Of a DNA stretch of 33,419 nt, positions 16,068 through 25,113 are shown piece after piece (the stretch's first letter is position 1; each line of letters begins with the position of its first letter). The DNA lies in assembly GCA_016938195.1 (NCBI GenBank), contig JAFGVC010000057.1, forward strand, positions 1 to 33,419, written 5' to 3'. A program made the position numbers and the translations under genes. The notes below the pieces were generated by a model. It was not told where the DNA came from, ran no database searches, and worked only from the letters and a program-made list of their open reading frames with translations. Origin of the DNA: Tissierellales bacterium. GTDB lineage: Bacteria > Bacillota > Clostridia > Tissierellales > Dethiosulfatibacteraceae.

Positions 16068-17231
16068 CTAATCATTGACAGTTTTGGTCTTGTTGATTTT
16101 CAGAATCTTATGTATTTTTATGGCTAATGAGGTTTGTTCAATGAATTTTATTGGGTCCTTTTCGAGGTCTAATAATTTTTTAGCTTTTAGAATTCTATAC
16201 CTTACCGTATTTTCATGTTGATGCAAAATATGTGATGTTTTCTTATAATCACCTTCATTGTCCAAAAAAGTTTCTAGTGTATTAATGATATCAGCATTAT
16301 AGTATTCATCATATGTCTGAAGCGGCTGAAATATTTCATTATAAAACTCTAATAGATACCTGTCATTCCTAGCGGGGTAAAGAAACTTATATATATTTAA
16401 ATCCTTGTAATATATCCTTTTTTTAATTGATATTGAAGATAATTCGAGGGCTGCAATAGATTGACGAAGACAATAATTGAAATCCTCCTTATACTCAAAT
16501 GGATTACTAATACCCATTACATAATCCTTACAGTATTTTCCTATTACTTTTTCTGCATAGTCAAGGTGTATAGGAAACATGACCGATTTATTGGTATTAA
16601 TGATCAGCAAAATATTTCCTCGATATTTTATAGCTTCAAAATCATAGTTGGCATTTAGCTCTTTTCTAATGAGATTAATAGATTCTTTATCCGTATTGCC
16701 ATAAATATAAACAACGGTGTAATAGGCTTTGAAGCTTCTATTAATTCTTACAGCGGTAGACACAACCTCATCCTTGCTGATTTTTTCTTCCAGAAGTTTA
16801 TCCAACCTCATTTCAGAAATAATATCTGCCTGCTCGAGTAAAATCATCTCAGTACAAATTCTAATAATTTCAGCATAAGGAACATTTGTATCAATTAAAA
16901 TAACTGGAAAATCATGATAATCCGCATATTTTTTAATTTCATTTGGAAGCTCTTTAACAAATTCATCAATGACGCAAACCCCTGAACTACTAGAATTTAT
17001 GTACAAATCAAATAACCTTTTCATTTCAACAACATCATCTTTTACAATGTACATACTGTTGATATAGAAGTCTCCTGCCATAACTAATTCAAGATCGAGT
17101 GTATCATTCATAACAGGACAGTCTGAAAAATTAATTCTACTGATTTCTTTCTCCAGTCCATTGATGCCGGCAACTACTTTTGCTGAACTGAATAATTTTA
17201 GTTTCAACAAATCCTTTACTTTTACCGCCAT
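16068..17231 (-). CDS. PucR-family transcriptional regulator
   Basis: A 387-residue regulator. The N-terminal region (about 1-125) matches the PucR sensory domain (VKDLLKLKLF, VVAGINGLEKEI and a run ending in FPVILIDTNVPYAEI). The middle region (about 155-260) is the CdaR/GGDEF-like domain. The C-terminal HTH (about 330-375) contains GDYKKTSHILHQHENTVRYR, the hallmark of PucR/CdaR activators. GGAGG lies 5 nt before ATG 17231. PucR relatives respond to small catabolites such as purine or sugar-acid breakdown products and usually activate an adjacent uptake/degradation operon. This one is transcribed divergently from the DUF917/ABC operon, which I infer is its target. Confidence 0.92.
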   Translation of the reverse strand: MAVKVKDLLKLKLFSSAKVVAGINGLEKEISRINFSDCPVMNDTLDLELVMAGDFYINSMYIVKDDVVEMKRLFDLYINSSSSGVCVIDEFVKELPNEIKKYADYHDFPVILIDTNVPYAEIIRICTEMILLEQADIISEMRLDKLLEEKISKDEVVSTAVRINRSFKAYYTVVYIYGNTDKESINLIRKELNANYDFEAIKYRGNILLIINTNKSVMFPIHLDYAEKVIGKYCKDYVMGISNPFEYKEDFNYCLRQSIAALELSSISIKKRIYYKDLNIYKFLYPARNDRYLLEFYNEIFQPLQTYDEYYNADIINTLETFLDNEGDYKKTSHILHQHENTVRYRILKAKKLLDLEKDPIKFIEQTSLAIKIHKILKINKTKTVND

Positions 17232-17291
17232 GCCGCCTCCTTCAGAATAAAACCCTCACTGATTAAGCTTCAATTGTATCTATTTCAAAAA

Positions 17292-17320
17292 ATTATAGCT
17301 TATTTTTGTGTTTATTACAA
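17292..17320 (-). promoter_or_regulatory. Promoter of the pucR-like gene
   Basis: On the minus strand TTGTAA (17315-17320), a 17-bp spacer and a perfect TATAAT (17292-17297). Confidence 0.65.
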
Positions 17321-17342
17321 TTTTTTTTTATTTGACTATAGA
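17315..17342 (+). promoter_or_regulatory. Possible promoter of the DUF917/ABC operon
   Basis: TTACAA (17315-17320), a 16-bp spacer and TATAGA (17337-17342). The -35 is the same six base pairs used by the divergent promoter. A nearby TATAAT (17343-17348) would put the transcript start on the ribosome binding site and is less likely. The weak match fits an activator-dependent promoter. Confidence 0.35.
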
Positions 17343-17365
17343 TATAATAAAATAGGAGGTGAATA

Positions 17366-18439
17366 ATGAAAAAAATTAATTTTCAAGATGCAGTCGATAT
17401 TCTTGTGGGATGTACTATTCTAGGTACAGGCGGCGGAGGTTCTCTTCAATCTGGTATCGATGCAGTTAAAAAAACTTTTGAAGCCGGCAATAGTATTAAT
17501 ATGATTGATTTTGATGAGATTGAAGACAATGCTTATTATATTAATCCATATTATTGTGGTACCGTAACACCAGAAAATGAAACAAATGAAGATGAAAACG
17601 AATTATCATCTGCCATTACAGCTTTGGAAGAATTTATGAATGTAAATTTTGAAGGTGTTGTATCCATTGAATATGGTGGAGGAAACACGGCACAAGCAAT
17701 GGTAGCAGCAGCACAAACCGGAAAGTACATAGTCGACGCAGACGCCGCTGGTAGAGCAGTACCTGAATTGCAATTTTCCACTTATTATATCACAAACCAA
17801 CCTATCTATCCGTTTTCCATTGCAACAAAGCATGGAGATGCTGTTATTTTTACAAAGGTCCAAAGTGATGCGCGAGCTGAAATATTATCTAGAATGATGG
17901 CCGTTGTTACTGATAATAGTGTTGGAATTGCAGATCATCCTATTAAGGGAAAGGAATTAAAAAAATCAGTAATACCAAACGCCCTAAGTTATGCAGGAAA
18001 AGTGGGTAAGATTCAGAGGGAATCAAGAGAAAAAGGACTGGACCCAATTTCAGAGATAATCAAATTTTGTAATGGCAAAGTGCTTTTTAACGGCGTTGTT
18101 GAAGAAAACAATACAAATTGGCAAATCAAAGATGGGTTTACAGTAGGAACCATTGGAGTTAGAGATAAGGACATAAGTTCAAACTCTAAATTGAAAATTT
18201 GGTATAAAAATGAAAATATGATAGCTTGGCTCAATGATGAGGTTATCCTAACTTGCCCTGATTTAATTTGCGTCCTAAATTCTTATACTGGCTATCCCAT
18301 TACAAATCCAAATTGCAAGCCGGGGGAAAACGTTACTATTCTTGGTTTTAAAGCTCATGACCTATGGAAAACAGAAAAAGGCATGAGTATTCTTAATCCA
18401 AATTTTTTTGGTTTTGATATTGATCCTGTTTTCTTGTAA
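17366..18439 (+). CDS. DUF917 (S-methyl-thiohydantoin desulfurase-like) protein, copy 1
   Basis: A 357-residue protein of the DUF917 family, named after an S-methyl-thiohydantoin desulfurase relationship and often found beside hydantoinase/oxoprolinase-type genes. Visible blocks are GTGGGGS (20-26) at the N-terminus, IEYGGGNTAQAM, DADAAGRAVPELQFSTYY and a C-terminal beta-rich part ending LNPNFFGFD. GGAGG lies 6 nt before ATG 17366. It is the first gene of the plus-strand operon opposite pucR. The enzymatic activity of the family is poorly defined; a role on a cyclic amide or thio-heterocycle is inference. A diverged paralog closes the same operon at 25114. Confidence 0.88.
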   Translation: MKKINFQDAVDILVGCTILGTGGGGSLQSGIDAVKKTFEAGNSINMIDFDEIEDNAYYINPYYCGTVTPENETNEDENELSSAITALEEFMNVNFEGVVSIEYGGGNTAQAMVAAAQTGKYIVDADAAGRAVPELQFSTYYITNQPIYPFSIATKHGDAVIFTKVQSDARAEILSRMMAVVTDNSVGIADHPIKGKELKKSVIPNALSYAGKVGKIQRESREKGLDPISEIIKFCNGKVLFNGVVEENNTNWQIKDGFTVGTIGVRDKDISSNSKLKIWYKNENMIAWLNDEVILTCPDLICVLNSYTGYPITNPNCKPGENVTILGFKAHDLWKTEKGMSILNPNFFGFDIDPVFL

Positions 18440-18498
18440 GATTGTTACTATAATTGAAAAACAGAATCTCCATCAATATATATTTCAAGGAGGAAAAT

Positions 18499-20076
18499 AT
18501 GAATAAGAAATTATCAGTTTTTTTGGCCATTGTTTTGATCCTTTCCATTCTTGCAGGATGCGGGAATAACAACACCACGCAAAATACACCTACTCAAGAA
18601 CCTCTCGACATTGCTTATTATGCCTATAATTCAGAACCCATATTAAACTGGGACCCAAGTGTTATGTTTTCAAATGGAATTATCATTTTAAATAACACTT
18701 ATGAAACACTCCTACGATTTTATCCTGACACAAAAGAATTTGAACATGTATTAGCTACAAATTACGAAAAAAGTGAAGATGGTATGGTTTGGACCTTTCA
18801 ACTAAGAAAAGGTGTCACATTTCACGATGGAACACCTTTCACTGCTGACGCTGTTAAATTTTCAATAGAAAGGACTTTGGAGATTGGACAAGGCGCTTCA
18901 TATATTTGGGATCCAGTGGAAGAAATCAATGTCATAGATGACTATACCGTCGAGTTCAGGCTATCTTACGCAGCCCCACTTGATCAAATAGCAAGTTCAC
19001 CCTATGCGGCTTTTATAATGTCCCCGGCAATTAAAGATTATCCATCTGATTGGTTTGAAGCTGGAAACGAAGCTGGAACAGGACCTTACAGTTTGGAAAA
19101 CAATAGCATGGGGGATGAAGTCATTCTAACAAAATTCAATGATTATTGGAAGGGATGGGATGGAGAACATTTTGACAAGATAATCATTAAGAAAATTCCT
19201 GAAACTTCTTCAAGAAGACAAATGGTTGAAAAAGGGGAAGCAGACATAACATTACAACTTACTCCTGAAGACATTGAGGCATTAAAAAATAATGATTCAG
19301 TAAAAATCTATGTGGAACCCTCTTTCACCAATTTGATTGCTTTTTTTAATACTGAAAAAGCACCTTTAAATGATATAAACGTTAGACAAGCGTTGTCTTA
19401 CGCCTTTCCTTACAAAGATGTCGTAGATTATGCAGCCGGTGGCTATGCTTCTCAATCTATTGGTGCTATCCCTAAAGGACACTGGGGAAGAGGAGAAAAT
19501 CTTTTTCAATACTCTCTAAATCTTGAAAAAGCAAAGGCCCTCCTACAGGAATCAGGAATTCAACAAAATGAACTAAAATTGCTATTAACCTATATGAGTG
19601 GCGATGAAGCCGAAAGAAAAGCAGCTGAGCTCTATAAAGCTGAACTGTCAAAAATAGGCGTAGAACTTGAAATTAGGGCTATGCCTTGGGAATCTCAGTG
19701 GGAAATGGCTATGGATCCTCTTCCAGAAAATAGACAAGATATTTTTATCATGTATTGGTGGCCAGACACATCAAATCCCTATTCTTGGTTATATAGTCTT
19801 TTTAGAACAGAAGAATCTATTCTCTTCAATATGTCATATTATAGTAATGAAAACTTTGATCAGCTCATAGATTTAGGGTACGAGAAAAGTGGGATAGACA
19901 TTGAAGAAGCTGAAAATCTTTTTATAGAAGCTCAATCCATCCTAATCGACGAGGCCCCTGCAATATTTATTATGGATAAGGAAGATGTTTGGGTCACAAG
20001 CTCTTCTTTCTCAGGCTTCAAATATAATCCTTCATATCCAAATGTTGTGTTCTTCTACGACACTTATAGAAAATAA
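18499..20076 (+). CDS. Peptide/nickel-type ABC transporter substrate-binding lipoprotein (family 5)
   Basis: A 525-residue lipoprotein. The signal peptide ends in a lipobox L18-A19-G20-C21 (SILAGC), after which a short Asn/Thr-rich linker leads into the binding fold. Family 5 landmarks are present: YETLLRFYPDTKEF, W-T-F-Q-L-R-K-G-V-T-F-H-D-G-T-P-F-T-A-D and GTGPYSLE. This is the extracellular receptor for the importer coded next. Oligopeptides are typical ligands, but the family also binds nickel, opines and heterocycles, so the ligand is open. GGAGG lies 5 nt before ATG 18499; an in-frame ATG 45 nt upstream has no proper ribosome binding site and would add residues before the signal peptide. 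Confidence 0.94.
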   Translation: MNKKLSVFLAIVLILSILAGCGNNNTTQNTPTQEPLDIAYYAYNSEPILNWDPSVMFSNGIIILNNTYETLLRFYPDTKEFEHVLATNYEKSEDGMVWTFQLRKGVTFHDGTPFTADAVKFSIERTLEIGQGASYIWDPVEEINVIDDYTVEFRLSYAAPLDQIASSPYAAFIMSPAIKDYPSDWFEAGNEAGTGPYSLENNSMGDEVILTKFNDYWKGWDGEHFDKIIIKKIPETSSRRQMVEKGEADITLQLTPEDIEALKNNDSVKIYVEPSFTNLIAFFNTEKAPLNDINVRQALSYAFPYKDVVDYAAGGYASQSIGAIPKGHWGRGENLFQYSLNLEKAKALLQESGIQQNELKLLLTYMSGDEAERKAAELYKAELSKIGVELEIRAMPWESQWEMAMDPLPENRQDIFIMYWWPDTSNPYSWLYSLFRTEESILFNMSYYSNENFDQLIDLGYEKSGIDIEEAENLFIEAQSILIDEAPAIFIMDKEDVWVTSSSFSGFKYNPSYPNVVFFYDTYRK

Positions 20077-20089
20077 TATCTTTGCAATG

Positions 20090-20133
20090 ATACTGAGTAC
20101 TAGTACTATCTAATGACATCTAGTGCTCAGTAT
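20090..20133 (+). repeat. Intercistronic hairpin between binding-protein and permease genes
   Basis: ATACTGAGTACTAG (20090-20103) pairs with CTAGTGCTCAGTAT (20120-20133), 14 bp with one G-U, around a 16-nt loop. No T-run follows. Such hairpins commonly protect the upstream message and lower expression of the downstream permease. Confidence 0.75.
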
Positions 20134-20170
20134 TACCATCCTACAAAATAAAAGGATAAGAGGTGAAATA

Positions 20171-21181
20171 TTGAGGAACTATATTATTAAAAGACTATTG
20201 CTTGGCGTCATCGTGCTGATGGGGGTTGTCGTGATTACCTTTTTCTTAGCTAGAGTAATCCCCTCAAATCCTGCTGCTCAATGGGTTGGACCTAGGGCAA
20301 CTCAAGAACAGATTGATAAAGCAACGATTGAACTTGGATTAGATCAACCACTCTATATCCAATTTACAAAATATCTAACCGACTTATTTAAAGGAAATTT
20401 AGGATTTTCTTTAAGAACAAAACAACCTATCGTAAATGAATTGAAAACTTATCTACCACCAACAATAGAATTAGTTATTATGTCAACCTTTATTGCCGTC
20501 TTGGTGGGAATTCCGTTGGGACTAAACTCCGCTAAAAGAAAAGATAAAGCCTTAGATCACTTTTGTCGCTTCTTTTCAGTAGGAGCAGTATCCCTTCCTA
20601 CATTTTGGGTAGCTCTTTTTTTACAATTAATTTTTTTTAGAGCACTCAATCTATTACCACTGGGTGGTCAAATTGATGCAAAGCTAAAATTAATTTATCA
20701 AATTCCTAATTATACCGGATTTTTGTTTCTTGATAGCCTTATAAGCGGAAACACAATCATTATAAAGGATGTCTACCGGCATATGCTTCTTCCGGCAATT
20801 ACTCTTTCTCTTTATCCTGTTGGACTGGTTGCACGAATGACAAGATCAGCCCTGTTGGAAATTTTAAGCGAGGATTACATCAAAGCTGCTCGTTCATATG
20901 GCATTCATGAGCAAAAAGTTTTGTGGTTGTACGCACTAAAAAACTCGCTAGGAACTACTGTTACAGTCCTTGCACTCTCGACAGGTTATACGTTGGTCAA
21001 TACTTTTTTAGTTGAAGCCATCTTTAGTTGGCCTGGCGTTGGAAGTTATATTGCTGGTGCTGTAGTTTCTCTCGATTATCCTGCAATCATAGGCGTTACT
21101 CTTTTTTCAGCTTTCACATATATTATTCTGAATCTATTTGCAGATATTATCATTGCACTAGATCCAAGAGTAAGAGTATAA
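20171..21181 (+). CDS. ABC importer permease, DppB/OppB type
   Basis: A 336-residue inner-membrane permease with six predicted helices. The N-terminus MRNYIIKRLLLGVIVLMG and the IPSNPAAQWVGP loop are typical of DppB. The cytoplasmic coupling loop (EAA-like) lies around EDYIKAARSYGIHEQKVLW. The start is TTG 20171 with AGAGGTG 5 nt upstream. A GTG at 20123 would extend the frame, but it lies in the 3' arm of the intercistronic hairpin and lacks a ribosome binding site. It pairs with the DppC-type subunit that follows after 12 nt. Confidence 0.93.
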   Translation: MRNYIIKRLLLGVIVLMGVVVITFFLARVIPSNPAAQWVGPRATQEQIDKATIELGLDQPLYIQFTKYLTDLFKGNLGFSLRTKQPIVNELKTYLPPTIELVIMSTFIAVLVGIPLGLNSAKRKDKALDHFCRFFSVGAVSLPTFWVALFLQLIFFRALNLLPLGGQIDAKLKLIYQIPNYTGFLFLDSLISGNTIIIKDVYRHMLLPAITLSLYPVGLVARMTRSALLEILSEDYIKAARSYGIHEQKVLWLYALKNSLGTTVTVLALSTGYTLVNTFLVEAIFSWPGVGSYIAGAVVSLDYPAIIGVTLFSAFTYIILNLFADIIIALDPRVRV

Positions 21182-21193
21182 AAGGAGACCAAA

Positions 21194-22078
21194 ATGAATA
21201 ATCTTTATAAATCAATAATGCCTAAAATAAAAGAGCTTAAAACCAATATTTACTTACTAAAAAGAAACCGCCTGACCCGAATTGCATATTATCTTGTATT
21301 GTTTCTCTTATTATTATCAGTTATTATTCCTATAATTCTCCCCGTGGAGCAACATGTTTACCAGAGTACAAATCCTTCCGAAAAACTCTTGCCTCCTTCC
21401 GCAAAATATCCATTCGGCACAGATGAACTTGGCAGAGATTTATTCAAAAAAGTACTTTTAGGAACTAGGATCTCGTTGCAAACTGCATTATCCGCAGTCG
21501 GAATTGCTCTAATAATAGGTGTTCCATTAGGTGCAATGGCCGGTTATTTTGGTGGTTTTATAGATGAGATAATCATGCGATTCACGGATATTTTTCTTGG
21601 ATTTCCACCCTTGCTTCTAGCTATAGCCGTGGCGGCTTTTTTAGGACCAAGTCTACAGAATGCAATGATAGCCATTTCAATCTCTTGGTGGCCGTGGTAT
21701 ACAAGAATTGTGCGCGGGCAATCCGTATCTTTAAAAGAAAGACAATTTGTAAAAGCTGCAAAGGCTATAGGTACACCTTCCTATAAAATTATCATGAAAC
21801 ACATAGTTCCAAATTCAATTGCTCCGGTTATTGTTCAGGCGTCTATGGATATTGGTGGTGTTATTCTAACGATTGCTTCTCTTAGTTTTCTTGGATTAGG
21901 TGCACAAGCTCCTGTTCCAGAATGGGGATTAATGGTAAGTACCAGTCGAAATTATTTTCTTAATGCTTGGTGGTATAGCATTTTTCCTGGCTTGGCTATT
22001 TTTATTACTGTACTAGCTTTTAATCTGCTCGGCGATGGCTTAAGGGAAATCCTTGATCCCAAGACCCGAAATAATTAG
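21194..22078 (+). CDS. ABC importer permease, DppC/OppC type
   Basis: A 294-residue permease with an N-terminal cytoplasmic stretch and helix (about 25-50), the FGTDELGRDLFKKVLLGTRISL segment that begins the transport domain in this family, five further helices, and the coupling loop around ERQFVKAAKAIGTPSYKII. It ends with GDGLREILDPKTR, the usual DppC terminus. GGAG lies 7 nt before ATG 21194. The stop codon TAG overlaps the ribosome binding site of the next gene. It forms the channel with the DppB-type subunit. Confidence 0.94.
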   Translation: MNNLYKSIMPKIKELKTNIYLLKRNRLTRIAYYLVLFLLLLSVIIPIILPVEQHVYQSTNPSEKLLPPSAKYPFGTDELGRDLFKKVLLGTRISLQTALSAVGIALIIGVPLGAMAGYFGGFIDEIIMRFTDIFLGFPPLLLAIAVAAFLGPSLQNAMIAISISWWPWYTRIVRGQSVSLKERQFVKAAKAIGTPSYKIIMKHIVPNSIAPVIVQASMDIGGVILTIASLSFLGLGAQAPVPEWGLMVSTSRNYFLNAWWYSIFPGLAIFITVLAFNLLGDGLREILDPKTRNN

Positions 22079-22090
22079 GAGGTGTATCTG

Positions 22091-23062
22091 ATGACAAACC
22101 CTTATCTTCTAATCAAAAATCTTAAGGTAAACTCTATTAATTACGAAGGAAAAAGAAACATCATCAATATTGATGAAATCTCCATCAACAAAGGAGATTC
22201 TTATGGGATAATAGGAGAAAGCGGAACAGGAAAAACTGTATTAGCATTAACAATCCTGAAATTGCTTGAAATGCCTCCCGGAGAAATAGAAAGTGGAAGC
22301 ATAATTTTCGATGGTTATTCTGTTTTAGAAATGTCACAAAGAGAGATGGAACGCAAAATTCGCGGAAAAAAAATAGCTATGATTTTTCAAGATCCAATGT
22401 CCACGCTAAACCCAGTTTTTACTATTGGTTATCAAATGCTCAGTGTTATCATGAGAAATCAGCATCTCAAAAAAAAATCCGCTTATGAAAAAGCTCTTGA
22501 AATGATCTCTACCGTTAAGTTGCCTGATGCAGAAAGAATTATGAAAAAATTTCCTCATGAATTAAGCGGAGGACAAAGACAAAGAATTATTATTGCCTTG
22601 GCTTTAAGCTGTGGGGCGGAATTAATCATTGCAGATGAACCTACACGAAATCTAGATGTTACGATTCAAGCGGGAATATTGAAACTGCTTAAGGAGCTCC
22701 AGGATAAATTCAAAGTGACCGTTCTCTATATAGCTAATAATCCCGGTTTGATCTCAGCAACTTGCGACAAGACAGCTGTATTATACAGAGGAGAAGTCGT
22801 TGAAAAAGGATTAACTCGTTCAGTCCTAAGAAATCCTTTACATCCCTATACACAAGCTTTGTTAAAAACTATGCCCAATCATAATGCCGGTGAAACTAAT
22901 CTTATGCAGGTAGAAAAATCCAAAAATGACATTATCTCTGGTAAGTCCTGTATATATTATGATAAATGTCCTATGAAAGAGGATAGTTGTTTGAATTCTC
23001 AGAATTTCATCAAAATTGATGATATGCATTATGTTAAATGCCATCTAGTAAAGAGGTGCTAA
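22091..23062 (+). CDS. ABC importer ATPase, DppD/OppD type, with H-loop His replaced by Asn
   Basis: A 323-residue ATPase of the peptide-transport class. Walker A GESGTGKT, Q-loop FQDPMSTLNP, signature LSGGQRQR and Walker B LIIADEPT are intact. The switch-loop position normally occupied by His in T/S-H-D reads Ala215-Asn216-Asn217 (YIANNPGL), and the D-loop is NLD rather than ALD. The C-terminal oligopeptide domain begins near NPLHPYTQAL and has a Cys cluster (C-x5-C-x6-C) like that of Opp/Dpp ATPases. AGGAGG overlaps the previous stop and points to ATG 22091; a GTG at 22082 falls inside the ribosome binding site. The partner ATPase, 3 nt downstream, keeps its His. ATP hydrolysis may therefore be asymmetric. 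Confidence 0.93.
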   Translation: MTNPYLLIKNLKVNSINYEGKRNIINIDEISINKGDSYGIIGESGTGKTVLALTILKLLEMPPGEIESGSIIFDGYSVLEMSQREMERKIRGKKIAMIFQDPMSTLNPVFTIGYQMLSVIMRNQHLKKKSAYEKALEMISTVKLPDAERIMKKFPHELSGGQRQRIIIALALSCGAELIIADEPTRNLDVTIQAGILKLLKELQDKFKVTVLYIANNPGLISATCDKTAVLYRGEVVEKGLTRSVLRNPLHPYTQALLKTMPNHNAGETNLMQVEKSKNDIISGKSCIYYDKCPMKEDSCLNSQNFIKIDDMHYVKCHLVKRC

Positions 23063-23065
23063 GAT

Positions 23066-24034
23066 ATGAATGATAATATTCTTGAAATCGACCGTCTGAT
23101 CAAATATTTTCCCATCAGAAGCGGTCTATTGTCAAAGGTAGTTGCAAATGTTAAGGCAGTCGATAATGTTAGTTTAAAAATTAAAAAGGGACATATATTG
23201 GGTTTAGTTGGTGAATCAGGCTGTGGAAAATCAACATTGGTTAATACTGTGCTCAATTTAATTGAACCTACATCAGGAAAAGTCATTTTTGATGGTAAGG
23301 ATTTGTTTTCTTTGAACAGTAAAGAATTAAGAAATACTAGAAAAGATATCCAAATTGTATTTCAAGATCCTTTTTGGTCCTTAAATCCTCGCCTTCTTGT
23401 TAAAGATATCATAGGAGAGCCTTTAGATGTACAGTTAAAAATGAGAGGAACAGACATACTTGGTAAAGTCGAAGAAATACTTGAAATGGTAGGTCTACCC
23501 AAAGAAAGTGCGTTTAAATATCCTCATGAATTTAGTGGAGGACAAAGACAAAGAATTGCTATTGCAAGAGCACTAGTATTAAAACCAAAATTGATTGTAT
23601 TAGATGAACCCACTTCTTCAATTGATGTTCTGTCACAGTTTCAAATACTAGATTTGCTACTTCTATTAAAAAAACAATTTAATCTAACTTATATCTTGAT
23701 TTCTCATGATTTAAGCGTTGTAAGCTACATGTCAGACATGACAGCCGTAATGTATCTAGGGAAATTAGTTGAATATGGCCCAACAAAAGAAATATTTGCA
23801 AATCCTCTTCATCCCTATACGATTGCATTGTTTAATGCAATACCTGATATTCATATGGAAAATATATCTGAAATAGATGTAATAGAAGGAAATGTACCTA
23901 GTGCAGTCAATCCTCCTTCAGGTTGTCGATTTCATACGCGTTGCCCAAAAGCGGTGGAAAGATGTCGTTTAGAAGAACCTAACCTAATCGATGTAGGAAA
24001 AGATAGAACTGCTGCTTGTCATTTAATTAAATAA
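23066..24034 (+). CDS. ABC importer ATPase, DppF/OppF type
   Basis: A 322-residue ATPase with canonical motifs: Walker A GESGCGKST, Q-loop FQDPFWSLNPR, signature FSGGQRQR, Walker B LIVLDEPT and H-loop ISHDLS. The C-terminal domain has the usual NPLHPYT and the cysteine pattern around GCRFHTRCPKAVERC. AGAGGTG lies 7 nt before ATG 23066. It should pair with the preceding DppD-type subunit, which has a degenerate H-loop, and so would provide at least one fully competent set of switch residues. Confidence 0.95.
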   Translation: MNDNILEIDRLIKYFPIRSGLLSKVVANVKAVDNVSLKIKKGHILGLVGESGCGKSTLVNTVLNLIEPTSGKVIFDGKDLFSLNSKELRNTRKDIQIVFQDPFWSLNPRLLVKDIIGEPLDVQLKMRGTDILGKVEEILEMVGLPKESAFKYPHEFSGGQRQRIAIARALVLKPKLIVLDEPTSSIDVLSQFQILDLLLLLKKQFNLTYILISHDLSVVSYMSDMTAVMYLGKLVEYGPTKEIFANPLHPYTIALFNAIPDIHMENISEIDVIEGNVPSAVNPPSGCRFHTRCPKAVERCRLEEPNLIDVGKDRTAACHLIK

Positions 24035-24054
24035 TTTTTAAAATGGAGAATATA

Positions 24055-25101
24055 ATGATTAAACAAGAATTTGAATTACATAAAGCCACCAACAAATTGA
24101 TTAACGATATACTGAAGGTTCAAATTGGTGAAACTGTGATTATTACTGCGGATACATCCTCAGATGAATCTGTCGTCAATGCTACCGCTTCAAGTGTTTA
24201 TGCTAGCGGTGGAAAACCAATGGTAATTTGGCTTGCTACCCCTAATGGCGTTGGCAAAGCTTCAGATAATGACCTTCCTATTGAATCCTTGAGCGCTGCA
24301 TTAGTAAAAACAGATGTCTGGATAGAATACAATAAGCAATGGCTTCTTTATTCCACGCCTTTTGAAATAGCCTATGAAAACAATAAACAGCTTCGTTACA
24401 TTTGTTTAGTTGATATGAACTCTGATCTCTTAATCAGAAATATCGGAAGTGTTGAGATGGATTTGCTATCCGAATTTATGCTCGAATTTGCAGAAATGAA
24501 TAAAAAAGCAAACATAATAAGAATAACCACTTCTGCAGGAACTGATTTGACTTTTAATACTGACGCCAAGCATATTATTGCCTGCGATGCTGGAGACGCA
24601 TCTTATCCAGGAATTTTTATGATGCCTGGTCAATTAAATGTAGTTCCTAAATTTAATACAGTTAATGGTACTTTAGTTTTCGATGGGACCCTAGTTCCTC
24701 CTTGTGGAAAACTTGAAGCTCCAATAAAACTGACTATAGAGAATAGTAGGATTGCAAAATTTGAAGGTGGTTACCAAGCCCTAGAGTTTGAAGCTTGGAT
24801 TAAATCTTTTAATGATTCCAACATGTATAAGCTTGCTCACATTGCATACGGTCTCAATCCTGGTGCAAAACTGACTGGGAACATCGTCGAAGATGAACGA
24901 GTATGGGGCGCAACTGAATGGGGAATAGGCTATGTAAGTCCAAATGACGCTCCTCCTCAAGGACAGGATGCCAAATCACACTGTGACGGTATATGCCTTA
25001 ATTCAACAATCTGGTTGGACAATAATATGATTATGGAAAATGGCCACTTTATTCACGAAAAAATGAAGAAATATGAAGACCAAATATTTAAAAGATATTA
25101 A
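24055..25101 (+). CDS. M29-aminopeptidase/NicX-like metalloenzyme
   Basis: A 348-residue protein of the superfamily that holds M29 (AmpS-like) aminopeptidases and the ring-cleaving 2,5-dihydroxypyridine dioxygenase NicX. Visible are N-terminal VIITADTSSDESVV, the conserved H262 in LAHIAYGLNPGA, then TGNIVEDERVWGATEWGIG, and H309-x-D311 in SHCDG. A His plus H-x-D set fits the non-haem iron site reported for NicX. The further acidic and His ligands of true M29 peptidases are not obvious, so a non-peptidase activity is plausible. GGAG 7 nt before ATG 24055 decides against the ATG at 24043. It sits between the importer and the second DUF917, suggesting that it acts on the imported compound. Confidence 0.8.
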   Translation: MIKQEFELHKATNKLINDILKVQIGETVIITADTSSDESVVNATASSVYASGGKPMVIWLATPNGVGKASDNDLPIESLSAALVKTDVWIEYNKQWLLYSTPFEIAYENNKQLRYICLVDMNSDLLIRNIGSVEMDLLSEFMLEFAEMNKKANIIRITTSAGTDLTFNTDAKHIIACDAGDASYPGIFMMPGQLNVVPKFNTVNGTLVFDGTLVPPCGKLEAPIKLTIENSRIAKFEGGYQALEFEAWIKSFNDSNMYKLAHIAYGLNPGAKLTGNIVEDERVWGATEWGIGYVSPNDAPPQGQDAKSHCDGICLNSTIWLDNNMIMENGHFIHEKMKKYEDQIFKRY

Positions 25102-25113
25102 ACGGAGGATATA

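Noticed and set aside
20123-20170. Upstream GTG start of the DppB-type permease
   Set aside because: It lies in the 3' arm of a stable hairpin, has no ribosome binding site, and would place non-family residues before the normal N-terminus; TTG 20171 has AGAGGTG at proper spacing.
24055-25101. Confident call as a leucyl aminopeptidase
   Set aside because: The H and H-x-D positions are seen, but the full M29 ligand set is not obvious, and NicX-like relatives with non-peptidase activity share the fold.
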